From assembly GCA_036796215.1 (NCBI GenBank), contig DAIRDJ010000004.1, forward strand, positions 1 to 64,000: a stretch of DNA of 64,000 nucleotides, given 5' to 3'. Shown here piece by piece: positions 40,756 through 49,565 of the stretch. The notes below the pieces were generated by a model. The model saw nothing but the letters and a program-made list of their open reading frames with translations. It made no database searches and was not told the origin of the DNA. The stretch's first letter is position 1, and every line of letters begins with the position of its first letter. Both the position numbers and the translations under genes were made by a program. Source of the DNA: SLRI01 sp036796215. Its GTDB lineage: Bacteria > Pseudomonadota > Alphaproteobacteria > Geminicoccales > Geminicoccaceae.

Positions 40756-43755
40756 ATGGCGCATGCCGGGAGCGCCCGTCTGCTGCCGCCGGAGCCCGTC
40801 TTGCCCACCCTCAGCCTCCGTCCTTCCCACACCCTGCGCGGGACGCGGCAGCCGGGCGATCCGGCGCTGGCGGCGAAGCTGGCAGGGGCGATCGAGGGCG
40901 AGGTGCTGTTCGGACCCTTCGATCGCGGCCGCCACGCCACCGACGCCTCGCTCTACCAGATCGAGCCTTTGGGCGTGATCCGGCCGCGGCACAAGGCCGA
41001 TATCGAGGCCGCGATCGCCATTGCCCGCGAGGCGGGTGTGTCGCTGATCCCCCGGGGTGGCGGCACCTCGCAGGCCGGGCAGACGGTGGGCCGTTCGGTG
41101 GTGGTCGACAACGCGCGCTGGCTGAGCGAAACGACCGGTCTCGATCTCGAGGCCCGCACGATCTGGGTGGAGCCCGGGCTCGTGCTCGATGAGCTCAATC
41201 GCGCCCTGAAGCCGCACGGGCTCTTCTATCCGGTCGACGTTTCGACCGCCTCGCGGGCGACGCTGGGCGGGATGACGGCCAACAACTCCTGCGGCTCGCG
41301 CTCGCTCCGCTACGGTGTGTCGGTGGACAACGTGCTGGCGATCGAGGCGGTGACGGCGGACGGCGAGACCATGGTCTTCGGCCGGGGCACGGATCTGCCG
41401 CGGCCCTCGAATGCCCAAGTGGCTCTCGAGGCGCGGCTCCGCGAAATCGCCGAAGGGGCGCGCGATGCCATCGACGCCTATTGGCCCCGCACCAGCCGTC
41501 AGGTCGGCGGCTACAACCTGCCGGACCTGCTCGAGGATCCCGTGCCGGGCCTGGCACGGCACCGCAATGCGGCCTCGGTCCTGGTGGGCTCGGAGGGCAC
41601 GCTGGCCTATTTCACGCGGATCAAGCTCGAGCTGCATCCATTGCCGCAGCACAAGGTCATGGGCATCTGCCGCTTCGCCACGCTCGATCAGGCGATGCGG
41701 GCGACGCCGGCCATCGTCGCACTCGGCCCCACCTGCGTGGAGCTGGTCGATCGCTCGATCCTCGAGCTCGCGCGTGACATCCCTGCCTTTCGGTCGACGC
41801 TGGACGAGATCCGCGCCGGCGACGCCGAGGCGCTGCTGATCACCGAATTCGCCGGTGACGACGCGGCGCACCAAAGCCAGGCACTGGCTGCCCTGCACGA
41901 CTGCCTCGCCGGGTTCGGTCACGCGGGGGCGGTGGTGGATGCCGTCGAGCCGGCGCTGCAGGCGCGGATCACCGCCTTGCGCACGGCCGGGCTCAACATC
42001 GTGATGTCGATGAAGGGCGACGCCAAGCCCGTCTCCTTTGTCGAGGACTGTGCGGTGCCGCTGGCGCATCTGGCCGCGTACACGGCGGCACTCACCGAGA
42101 TCTTCGCCCGCCATGGCACCCGCGGCACCTGGTACGCGCATGCCGCGGTCGGCTGCCTGCATGTCCGGCCGGTCTTGAACCTCAAGGACGAGGCGGGGGT
42201 GCGCACGATGCGGGCGATCGCCGAGGAGACGCTGGAGCTGGTCCGGCGCTTTCGCGGCAGCCATTCGGGCGAGCACGGCGACGGCCTCGTCCGCTCGGAA
42301 TGGCACCCGCGGATCTTCGGCGAGCGGCTGGTCGGCGCCTTCGAGCAGGTGAAGGACGCCTTCGATCCGGCTGGCGTCTTCAACAACGCCCCCGCCAAGA
42401 TCGTCCGTGCGCCTGCCATGTCGGATCGCAGCCTCTTTCGCTTCCAGCCTGGCTATACCGAGCGGCCGGTGCCGATCCGCACCGAGCTCGACTGGTCGGC
42501 CTGGGGTGGCCTCCTGCCGGCGGTCGAGATGTGCAACAACAACGGCGCCTGCCGGTCACTGGCCGGCGGCGTGATGTGCCCGAGCTATCGGGCGACCTGC
42601 GACGAGGCCCACGTCACCCGTGGCCGGGCCAACGCGCTGCGCCTCGCCCTCTCCGGCCAGCTCGGCCCGGATGCCCTCGACGGGCCGGAGATGCGCGACG
42701 CCATGGCACTCTGCGTCGGCTGCAAGGCCTGCAAGCGCGAATGCCCGACCGGCGTCGACATGGCGCGGATGAAGCTCGAGCTCGCGGCACGCTGGCGGCA
42801 AGCGACGGGTGTGTCGTGGCGCGACCGGCTGATCGCCGAGCTGCCGAAGCTCGCCCCCGGCTTGGCGTGGGCGGCGCCGGCACTGGCGCTCCGCGAGCGT
42901 TCGCCCCTGTTGCGCAAGCTCGGCCAGAGCCTTTTCGGCATCGCCGCCGAGCGCAGCCTGCCGCGGTTCCGGCGTCGCCGGGCAGCGAAGAGGGCAGCGG
43001 ACGCCGGCGGACCGGGCGTGGTTCTCTTCGCTGACACCTTCACCACCTGGTTCGAGCCCGAGAATGCCGAAGCTGCGCGGGCAGTGCTCGAGGCCATGGG
43101 CTATCGGGTGATCGATCCGACACCTCGAGGCGAGCGCCCGCTCTGCTGCGGCCGCACCTATCTTTGGGCTGGCATGGTCGACGAAGCACGGGCGGAGCTT
43201 CGGCGCACGATTGCGCATCTGCGGCCCCATCTGGACGCGGGCTTGCCCGTGGTCGGGCTCGAGCCCTCCTGTCTCTTCACCTTCAAGGATGAGCTGTTGG
43301 CGCTGCTGCCCGCGGCCGAGCGCCTCGAGCTCGACGCACGGGCGGTGCTGCTCGCCGAGGTCGTCACAGCCGAGAGCCATCGCCTCGAGCTCGGGCCGGT
43401 GACGTGGAAAAAAGTGCATCTGCACGGCCATTGCCATGAGAAGGCGTTCGGCGCCTTCGAACAGGTAATCGCGGCAGTCCGGCTGGTGCCGGGGCTGGAG
43501 GTCACGCCGATCGACAGTGGCTGCTGCGGCATGGCGGGCGCGTTCGGCTATGCAAGGGAGACGATCGAGGTCGCAAAGGGCATGGCCGAGCTCGACCTCT
43601 TGCCGGCGGTTCGCGCGGTGGGCCCCGACGCGCTCGTCATCGCCGACGGGACGAGCTGCCGCCACCAGATCAGCGACAGTGCCGGTGTCGAGGCATGGCA
43701 TGTGGCCCGGCTTCTGGCGGCAGCCCTGCCCGCCGCATCGGCCGACCGGCGGTGA
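40756..43755 (+). CDS. Large FAD-linked oxidase with Fe-S and CCG domains (GlcD/Dld/YdiJ type)
   Basis: The 999-residue fused flavoenzyme carries an FAD-binding domain at about residues 75 to 290 (SLIPRGGGTSQAGQTVG, then TLGGMTANNSCGSRSLRYG) and the FAD-oxidase C-terminal domain to about 560 (GTWYAHAAVGCLHVRP, SGEHGDGLVRSEW). Fe-S ligands are at about 592 to 610 (CNNNGACR, GGVMCPSY) and 653 to 665 (CVGCKACKRECPTG), and two CCG half-domains near 796 (LCCGRTYL) and 920 (SGCCGMAGAFG). This is the YdiJ-like single-chain version of a D-2-hydroxyacid dehydrogenase such as glycolate or D-lactate oxidase, passing electrons to the quinone pool. It is divergent from the glyoxylate aminotransferase gene. 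Confidence 0.92.
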   Translation: MAHAGSARLLPPEPVLPTLSLRPSHTLRGTRQPGDPALAAKLAGAIEGEVLFGPFDRGRHATDASLYQIEPLGVIRPRHKADIEAAIAIAREAGVSLIPRGGGTSQAGQTVGRSVVVDNARWLSETTGLDLEARTIWVEPGLVLDELNRALKPHGLFYPVDVSTASRATLGGMTANNSCGSRSLRYGVSVDNVLAIEAVTADGETMVFGRGTDLPRPSNAQVALEARLREIAEGARDAIDAYWPRTSRQVGGYNLPDLLEDPVPGLARHRNAASVLVGSEGTLAYFTRIKLELHPLPQHKVMGICRFATLDQAMRATPAIVALGPTCVELVDRSILELARDIPAFRSTLDEIRAGDAEALLITEFAGDDAAHQSQALAALHDCLAGFGHAGAVVDAVEPALQARITALRTAGLNIVMSMKGDAKPVSFVEDCAVPLAHLAAYTAALTEIFARHGTRGTWYAHAAVGCLHVRPVLNLKDEAGVRTMRAIAEETLELVRRFRGSHSGEHGDGLVRSEWHPRIFGERLVGAFEQVKDAFDPAGVFNNAPAKIVRAPAMSDRSLFRFQPGYTERPVPIRTELDWSAWGGLLPAVEMCNNNGACRSLAGGVMCPSYRATCDEAHVTRGRANALRLALSGQLGPDALDGPEMRDAMALCVGCKACKRECPTGVDMARMKLELAARWRQATGVSWRDRLIAELPKLAPGLAWAAPALALRERSPLLRKLGQSLFGIAAERSLPRFRRRRAAKRAADAGGPGVVLFADTFTTWFEPENAEAARAVLEAMGYRVIDPTPRGERPLCCGRTYLWAGMVDEARAELRRTIAHLRPHLDAGLPVVGLEPSCLFTFKDELLALLPAAERLELDARAVLLAEVVTAESHRLELGPVTWKKVHLHGHCHEKAFGAFEQVIAAVRLVPGLEVTPIDSGCCGMAGAFGYARETIEVAKGMAELDLLPAVRAVGPDALVIADGTSCRHQISDSAGVEAWHVARLLAAALPAASADRR

Positions 43756-43771
43756 CGTCTCGGACAGACGT

Positions 43772-44605
43772 TTAGAGCAACTCGAGCGGTCGCTTGCGCG
43801 TCGGCGGCGGGAAGTCCCGATCGAGCTCGCTCAGGTCCTCGGCGGTGAGGACGAGGTCCGCCGCGCGGCAGTTGGCCGTCACGTGGGCCAGGGTCGCGGC
43901 CTTGGGAATGGCAATCACACCCGGCCGGGCCAAGACCCAGGCGAGGGCGACGCTGAAGCGATCGACACCGTGCCTCGAGGCTATCCGATCGAGCGCGCCA
44001 CCGGCCGGCAGGCGGCCCTGCTCGATCGGGCTGTAGGCCATGACCGGGACACCATGCTCCCCGCACCAGGGCAAGAGGTCCCATTCGGCACCGCGACGGG
44101 TGACGTTGTAGAGGATCTGGTTGACGGCGCAGCTCGGACCGTGCGGCACCCGCCAGAGCTCCTCCAGATCACCTGTGTCGAGATTGCTCACACCCCAATG
44201 ACGGATCTCGCCCGACTTGCGCAGGCGCTCGAAGCCCTCGACGGTCTCGGCCAGCGGGTAGCTGCCGCGCCAGTGAAGGAGGTAGAGGTCGATCCGATCG
44301 GTGCCGAGCCGCTCAAGGCTGCGCGCGCACGCGGCAACGACCCCCTGGTGCGACGCATTGTGCGGATAGACCTTGCTGACGACAAAGGCGTCGTCGCGGT
44401 GCCCGGCGATCGCCTCGCCCACCACCGCCTCGGCCCCGCCATCGGCATACATCTCGGCCGTGTCGATCAGGGTCAGGCCGAGCTCGAGCCCGTGGCGCAA
44501 GGCGGCGATCTCGGCCGCCCGCCGCTCGCGTCGCTCGCCCATGAACCAGGTCCCCTGGCCGAGCGCCGGCACCGTCTCGCCCGAGGGCAGGATCACGCTA
44601 CGCAT
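43772..44605 (-). CDS. Aldo/keto reductase
   Basis: The 277-residue NADPH-dependent TIM-barrel oxidoreductase carries the catalytic tetrad: Asp and Tyr in LIDTAEMYADGGAE near residue 47, Lys in FVVSKVY near 77, and His in YLLHWRGSYPL near 110. It also has the cofactor segment GVSNLDTGDLEELW. The protein is complete and of normal length. It converges on the FAD oxidase gene with a 16-bp gap and no obvious terminator. The substrate is unknown. Confidence 0.93.
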   Translation of the reverse strand: MRSVILPSGETVPALGQGTWFMGERRERRAAEIAALRHGLELGLTLIDTAEMYADGGAEAVVGEAIAGHRDDAFVVSKVYPHNASHQGVVAACARSLERLGTDRIDLYLLHWRGSYPLAETVEGFERLRKSGEIRHWGVSNLDTGDLEELWRVPHGPSCAVNQILYNVTRRGAEWDLLPWCGEHGVPVMAYSPIEQGRLPAGGALDRIASRHGVDRFSVALAWVLARPGVIAIPKAATLAHVTANCRAADLVLTAEDLSELDRDFPPPTRKRPLELL

Positions 44606-44713
44606 GCTGCTCCTTTCGCGCGTTGGCTTCCCGAGGCCGCCCCAATGGCATCTTCGAGCCTGAACGTCGATCCCCCGTTACGATCGCCGCTGTCGCTGTA
44701 TTGTCATTAGCGG

Positions 44714-44741
44714 CTGACAGAAGCTTGGCGGCTGCTATAGC
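44714..44741 (+). promoter_or_regulatory. Candidate promoter of the 5'-nucleotidase gene
   Basis: CTGACA (44714-44719), a 16-bp spacer and TATAGC (44736-44741) lie 30 bp ahead of the ATG. A strong GGAGGAG ribosome site lies in between. The match is fair and the spacing short by one. Confidence 0.35.
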
Positions 44742-44770
44742 GGTGGCCGAAGACCAATGGAGGAGCGATC

Positions 44771-46288
44771 ATGAAGCCAGTCGTGCGTCTGTTGACGGTG
44801 GCGACCGTGCTGCCGGCGGTGGTGGCGCTGCCACTCGCCGTCGCCCAGCCGGCCGCGGCGGAGCCCGTCGAGATCAAGATCTTGCAGGTCAACGACTGGG
44901 ACCGCTTCGAGGAGGATGACGATCGTGGTGGCTTCGCGCGCCTCGTGTCGATCCTGGAGGCCGAAGGTGCCGACGCCTCGAACGTCCTGTTCCTGCATGC
45001 CGGCGATGCCATCTCGCCGTCGCTGCTCTCGGGCTTCGACCAGGGCGCCCACATGATCACCCTTTTGAACGAGCTGCCCATCGCCGCCTTCACGCTCGGC
45101 AACCACGAGTTCGATTTCGGGCCCGATGTGGCCGCCGAGCGGGTTGCCGAGGCGACGTTCCCGGTTGTCAGCAGCAACGTGAAGACGGCCTCGGGCGAGG
45201 TCTTCCCCGGCACGGTCGAGACATTGCTGCTCGAGGTCGAGGGCTTCACCATCGGCATCTATGGGCTCACCACGCCGGATACGATCGAGATCGCGAGCCC
45301 GGGCGACACGGCGTTCGAGCCGGTGCTCGAGACCGGCCTCGCCATGCAGGCTGCCCTGCGCGAAGCGGGGGCGGATATCGTCGTGGCCCTGGTCCATACC
45401 GGCTGGGAAGAGGACATGAGCCTCTTTCGCAACCAGGCGGCCGACCTTATCCTGACCGGTCACGATCACGATCTACGGGTGATGTATAACGGCCGCACCG
45501 CGATGGTCGAAAGCTACAACCAGGCCGACTACGTCACCGCCATCGAGCTTCTGGTCGAGCGTGACGAGGACGGTGATGTAAGCTGGTCGCCCTCCTTCCG
45601 AGTCCTCGACAGTGCCGCCTACGCGCCCGCCGAGAGCGGGCTCGCGCTCATCCAGCCGTTCGAGGAGCGGCTCTCTGACGAGCTCGATATCGATATCGGC
45701 GAGGCTCTGGTCGAACTCGACACCCGCCGGGCCACGGTCCGCAACCAGGAGAGCAATTTCGGCAGCCTGATCGCCGATGCGATCCGTAGCGCCACCGACG
45801 CCGATATCGGCTTCACCAATGGCGGTGGCATCCGCGGCGATCGGCTTTACGATCCGGGCCACGTGCTGACCCGCCGGGACGTGCTGACGGAGCTGCCCTT
45901 TGGCAACACCACGGTGCTGGTCGAGCTCACCGGCGCCGACCTTCTGGCGGCCCTTGAGAACGGCGTGAGCCAGGTCGAGGATGGCGCCGGCCGCTTCCCT
46001 CAGGTCTCGGGCCTGAGCTTCACCTTCGATGCGACCAAGCCCGCCGGCGAGCGGGTGGTCGAGGTGAAGGTCGGCGACGCACCGCTCGATCCCGAGGCCA
46101 CTTATCGGGTCGCGACCAACGACTACATGCTCGGCGGCGGTGACGGCTATACGAGCTTCGCCAAGGGGACCGTGATCATCGACGCGGCAGCAGCCACCCT
46201 GATGGCGAACACCGTGATCAACTACATCACCGCGATCGGCGGGACTGTCGATCTCGAGCCCGAGGGGCGGATCACCCGGCTCAACTGA
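44771..46288 (+). CDS. Secreted 5'-nucleotidase / UDP-sugar hydrolase family protein
   Basis: The 505-residue periplasmic protein has a signal peptide at residues 1 to 30. The metallophosphatase domain contains FLHAGDAISPSLLSG, FTLGNHEFDFGP near residue 116, VALVHTGWEED and ILTGHDHDLRV. The C-terminal 5'-nucleotidase domain follows from about 310 (SNFGSLIADAIR, IGFTNGGGIRG, TNDYMLGGGDGYTSF). The first metal motif reads N-D-W-D (41 to 44) where UshA has D-x-H, so a metal-binding histidine is replaced by aspartate. It likely salvages nucleotides or sugar nucleotides in the periplasm. GGAGGAG precedes the ATG. Confidence 0.92.
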   Translation: MKPVVRLLTVATVLPAVVALPLAVAQPAAAEPVEIKILQVNDWDRFEEDDDRGGFARLVSILEAEGADASNVLFLHAGDAISPSLLSGFDQGAHMITLLNELPIAAFTLGNHEFDFGPDVAAERVAEATFPVVSSNVKTASGEVFPGTVETLLLEVEGFTIGIYGLTTPDTIEIASPGDTAFEPVLETGLAMQAALREAGADIVVALVHTGWEEDMSLFRNQAADLILTGHDHDLRVMYNGRTAMVESYNQADYVTAIELLVERDEDGDVSWSPSFRVLDSAAYAPAESGLALIQPFEERLSDELDIDIGEALVELDTRRATVRNQESNFGSLIADAIRSATDADIGFTNGGGIRGDRLYDPGHVLTRRDVLTELPFGNTTVLVELTGADLLAALENGVSQVEDGAGRFPQVSGLSFTFDATKPAGERVVEVKVGDAPLDPEATYRVATNDYMLGGGDGYTSFAKGTVIIDAAAATLMANTVINYITAIGGTVDLEPEGRITRLN

Positions 46289-46373
46289 GCGCCGCATCAA
46301 GGGGTTTCGCGCAGGCGGCGGATCGGCCATAGGTCTTGCGGACCTCACGGGCGACAACAGGGAGACCGCCGCC

Positions 46374-47333
46374 ATGACCTCGACTACCGGCCGAGCGAAA
46401 CCCGAGATTGCGATCCTGGGCCAGCTGCGGCCACCGCTGATTGCGGCGCTGGAGGCCCAGTTTGTCTGCCATCCCGTCTATGCACAGGCGGATCGGATCG
46501 GCTATCTGCGCGAGCATGGTGATCGGATCCGTGGTGCGGCGAGCCACGGGATGGCCGGCATCAAACGGACCGAGATGGAGCTGATGCCGCAGCTCGAGAT
46601 CTGTGCGATCAACGGGGTTGGCCTCGAGACCACCGATCTCGACGTCGCCCGGGCCCGTGGTGTGACCGTTACGATCACGCCCGTGCTCTACGACGACGTC
46701 GCCGACCTCGCCATCGGCCTCGCACTCGCTGCCTGCCGACGGATTGCCGAGGGCGACCGGTTCGTCCGCAGCGGCGCCTGGCTCGAGGGGCGGATGGCGC
46801 TCGGCCGCAAGCTGAGCGGCATGAAGGCCGGGCTGATCGGGCTCGGGCGGATCGGCAGCGAGGTGGCGGCCCGCCTCGAAGGCTTCAAATGCGAGATCGC
46901 CTATGTCGACCCGCTGCCGCGCGACGTGCCCTATCGTCGGGTCTGGGATGCGGTGACACTCGCGCGGGAGAGCGATATTCTCTTCTTGGCTGCTGCCGGT
47001 GCCGCCAAGGGGGCCGGCGCACCGCTTGTCGATCGGGCGATCCTCGAGGCCCTGGGACCGCGTGGCATCTTCGTCAACATCGCCCGCGGCTGGCTCGTCG
47101 ACGAGCCGGCGATGGTCGAGCTCTTGGCCTCGGGCGGGCTCGGCGCTGCCGGGCTCGATGTCTTCGACGACGAGCCCGACGTGCCGGAAGCCCTGCTGGT
47201 ACTCGACAATGTGGTGCTCACGCCGCACATCGCGAGTTCGACCGAGGAGACCATGGGGGCGATGGGCGACACTGTGGTCGCCAACCTCGTCTCCTGGTTC
47301 GCCGGCAAGGGCGCATTGACGCCGGTCGCCTGA
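46374..47333 (+). CDS. D-isomer-specific 2-hydroxyacid dehydrogenase (hydroxypyruvate/glyoxylate reductase-like)
   Basis: The 319-residue NAD(P)-dependent enzyme has the nucleotide motif GLIGLGRIGSEVAARLEGF near residues 147 to 165. The catalytic arginine is in FVNIARGWLVDEPAMV, the glutamate in GLDVFDDEPDVPEAL, and the histidine in LTPHIASSTEET. All catalytic residues are present. Substrate specificity is not clear, but the family includes hydroxypyruvate and glyoxylate reductases, which would fit the glyoxylate aminotransferase and GlcD-like oxidase within 7 kb. It is a single gene, 85 bp after the nucleotidase. Confidence 0.92.
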   Translation: MTSTTGRAKPEIAILGQLRPPLIAALEAQFVCHPVYAQADRIGYLREHGDRIRGAASHGMAGIKRTEMELMPQLEICAINGVGLETTDLDVARARGVTVTITPVLYDDVADLAIGLALAACRRIAEGDRFVRSGAWLEGRMALGRKLSGMKAGLIGLGRIGSEVAARLEGFKCEIAYVDPLPRDVPYRRVWDAVTLARESDILFLAAAGAAKGAGAPLVDRAILEALGPRGIFVNIARGWLVDEPAMVELLASGGLGAAGLDVFDDEPDVPEALLVLDNVVLTPHIASSTEETMGAMGDTVVANLVSWFAGKGALTPVA

Positions 47334-47514
47334 ACGCGTCGGCACCGGTACGGCGGTACGTGGCGTCGGCTGCTTGTTGTTGACCTCGCGGGCGAGCATA
47401 CGTTAGGCGTATCCTAGACATTCTTCGGATCGGACATCATGATGCCTGCAGTTCGGGAGCTATTCGTCTGCCCCGTCATGGAGGATCGTTCCGGTCAGCT
47501 CATCAAATGCGGAG

Positions 47515-47958
47515 GTGCGGACCATAACCGCCTTTTCTGGCCATTTTGCGCGGCTCGATGAACGGCTCCGTTGCTGGAGCTTCGTCGGCTGGTGTATCGC
47601 CTGGCTGGTCGTCGCCTGGGCGATGCTCGACCCGTCCCCGCCACTCGTCGGTGCCGTCTCCGACAAGGCCCTCCATTTCCTCAGCTTCTGCGCCGTCAGC
47701 TTCGCGGCCGTTGCGTTCTGCCGCTCGAGCGTGCAGCTCGCCATGGCGGGAATCGTGTGTGCCGTGGCCGGCGTCGGGTTCGAGATCGCGCAATACTTCA
47801 TGCCGCCGCGCGGCTTCGAGTGGGGCGATATCGCCGCCAATCTCGGCGGCACCGTGGCCGGCATCCTTCTCGCCGCCCTGGCACTGCGGGGGCTGCGCAA
47901 GCTCGGCTGGCCGTCTCGCCGCGGACCCCGAGGCCGTCCAGCGCGCAGCGCCGCCTGA
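47515..47958 (+). CDS. VanZ-like membrane protein
   Basis: The 147-residue protein has about four membrane spans: near 24 to 40 (VGWCIAWLVVAWAML), 52 to 66 (LHFLSFCAVSFAAVA), 73 to 90 (VQLAMAGIVCAVAGVGFEI), and 108 to 125 (ANLGGTVAGILLAALAL). The VanZ pattern is visible in DKALHFLSFCAVSF and FEIAQYFMPPRGFEWGDIAANLGG. The function of such small VanZ-family proteins is unknown outside teicoplanin resistance. It starts at GTG 47515, the only start codon in that frame, with GGAG overlapping it. The C-terminal tail is basic. Confidence 0.8.
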   Translation: MRTITAFSGHFARLDERLRCWSFVGWCIAWLVVAWAMLDPSPPLVGAVSDKALHFLSFCAVSFAAVAFCRSSVQLAMAGIVCAVAGVGFEIAQYFMPPRGFEWGDIAANLGGTVAGILLAALALRGLRKLGWPSRRGPRGRPARSAA

Positions 47959-47965
47959 GCACGGC

Positions 47966-48331
47966 TCAGCTCCGTGGCGCCAGCATCGGGCCGAGCGGCC
48001 GCCCGGCCAGGATGTGGACATGGAAGTGCGGCACTTCCTGGTGCGCATCGGGTCCATGATTGGCGAGCAGGCGATAGCCGTCGGTTACCGCACCGAGGTC
48101 GCTCGCCACCTTGCCTGCGGCCTTGAAGAAGCCCGCGATCTCGTCGGCCGGGGCCTCGGCGCTGAAATCGGCGAACGAGACGTAGCGGCCCTTGGGAATG
48201 ACCAGCACATGGATCGGGGCTTGCGGGTTGATGTCGTGAAAGGCGAGCGCGTAGTCGTCCTCATAGACCTTCTTGCAGGGGATCTCGCCTCTTAGAATGC
48301 GCGCGAAGATGTTGCCGTCGTCATAGGCCAT
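47966..48331 (-). CDS. HIT-family (HINT-like) nucleotide-binding protein
   Basis: The 121-residue protein opens with YDDGNIFARILRGEIPCKKVYEDDYALAF and has LVIPKGRYVSFADF. The histidine triad EVPHFHVHILAGRP is near the C-terminus, with the catalytic H-x-H-x-H pattern. This class hydrolyses aminoacyl- or phosphoramidate adenylates. It is complete and convergent with the VanZ-like gene. Confidence 0.95.
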   Translation of the reverse strand: MAYDDGNIFARILRGEIPCKKVYEDDYALAFHDINPQAPIHVLVIPKGRYVSFADFSAEAPADEIAGFFKAAGKVASDLGAVTDGYRLLANHGPDAHQEVPHFHVHILAGRPLGPMLAPRS

Positions 48332-48459
48332 GGCGTTGCTCCTCGAGGCTGCTGCCGCTCGGCGGTGCGGTCAGCGGTTCCCTCACAAAGCCGCCTCGGC
48401 TTGTCAAGCCGTCCCGCTCCTGGCAGAGGGAAGCGCAGAATCCAGCCCGAGGCCGCCTC

Positions 48460-49431
48460 ATGTCGCTTGCCGTCGCCATTCAGATGGATCCGCTCGAAAG
48501 CGTCGATATCGACGCCGACAGCAGCTTCGTGCTCGCCCTCGAGGCGCAGCGGCGCGGCCACGGTCTCTACCATTACGGGCCGCGTGACCTCGCCTACAAG
48601 CAGGGCCGGATCGTGGCCCGGGCGCGACCGTTCGAGGTGCGCCGCGAGAAGGGCAATCACGTCACCTTCGGCGTGGCCGAGCACATCGATCTTGCGACCC
48701 TCGACGTCGTGCTGATGCGCCAGGACCCGCCCTTCAACCTCAACTACATCTCGGCAACCCACCTCCTCGATCGCATCCACCCCGAAACCTTGGTCATCAA
48801 CGACCCGCACTCGGTCCGCAACGCCCCGGAGAAGCTGTTCGTCACCCACTTCGCCGAATTGATGCCGCCGACCCTGATCACCTACGACATCGCCGACATC
48901 AGGGCGTTTCGCGCGGAGCACGGCGACATCATTGTCAAGCCGCTCTATGGCAATGGCGGTGCCGGGATCTTCCTGATCAAGAAGGACGATCAGAACCTCT
49001 CGTCCCTGGTCGAGACCTTCAGGAGCTTCATCGACGAGCCCTTGATGGTCCAGCGCTACCTGCCGGAGATCAAGGCCGGCGACAAGCGGATCATCCTGAT
49101 CGACGGCAAGCCCGTGGGCGCCCTCAACCGGGTGCCGCCCGACCACGATGTACGCGCCAATCTGCACGTCGGCGGCCGCGCGGAGAAGGCGACGCTCACC
49201 AGGCGGGATCTCGAGATCTGCGAGCTGATCGGCCCGGCGCTCGAGGCGTACGGCCTGCTCTTCACCGGCATCGACGTCATCGGCAACTATCTCACCGAGA
49301 TCAACGTCACCTCGCCCACTGGCCTGCAGGAGATCAATCGCTTCGACGAGACGTCACTCGAGCGGCAGATCTGGGATGCGATCGAAGTCAAGCTCGCCAA
49401 CGGTCCGACCGCCCGACGCTGGATGAGCTGA
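48460..49431 (+). CDS. gshB: Glutathione synthetase
   Basis: The 323-residue ATP-grasp enzyme joins gamma-glutamylcysteine and glycine. It has LAVAIQMDPLESVDIDADSSF at the start and VLMRQDPPFNLNYISATHLLDRI near 84. The ATP-grasp segment DIIVKPLYGNGGAGIFLIKK is near 156, VQRYLPEIKAGDKRIILIDGKP near 196, and GIDVIGNYLTEINVTSPTGLQEI at the C-terminal metal site. These match prokaryotic GshB along the whole length. A GAGG lies ahead of the ATG. Confidence 0.96.
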   Translation: MSLAVAIQMDPLESVDIDADSSFVLALEAQRRGHGLYHYGPRDLAYKQGRIVARARPFEVRREKGNHVTFGVAEHIDLATLDVVLMRQDPPFNLNYISATHLLDRIHPETLVINDPHSVRNAPEKLFVTHFAELMPPTLITYDIADIRAFRAEHGDIIVKPLYGNGGAGIFLIKKDDQNLSSLVETFRSFIDEPLMVQRYLPEIKAGDKRIILIDGKPVGALNRVPPDHDVRANLHVGGRAEKATLTRRDLEICELIGPALEAYGLLFTGIDVIGNYLTEINVTSPTGLQEINRFDETSLERQIWDAIEVKLANGPTARRWMS

Positions 49432-49505
49432 ACCATCCCCCGTCCGGCAGCGTTCGTCCTTTCCGCCCCGATTCCGACTGTTTTGCCCCTGGTTCTGTAG
49501 CGACG

Positions 49506-49523
49506 ATCACAGTTCACTGTGAT
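49506..49523. promoter_or_regulatory. Perfect 8-2-8 palindrome upstream of the TPR-FecR-cyclase operon
   Basis: ATCACAGT-TC-ACTGTGAT lies 43 bp ahead of the ATG at 49566 and just before TTTGCTATTCA, which could hold a -10 element. The arms match perfectly over eight bases. The site has the size and symmetry of a dimeric repressor or activator site and lies in the only promoter region of the operon. Confidence 0.55.
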
Positions 49524-49565
49524 AGGCTTTGCTATTCAGCCAGCTTCTTCGAACGGGGGGAATCG

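Noticed and set aside
47478..47561. A 27-codon frame starting ATGGAGGAT just ahead of the VanZ-like gene
   Set aside because: No ribosome site and no recognisable feature; likely chance.
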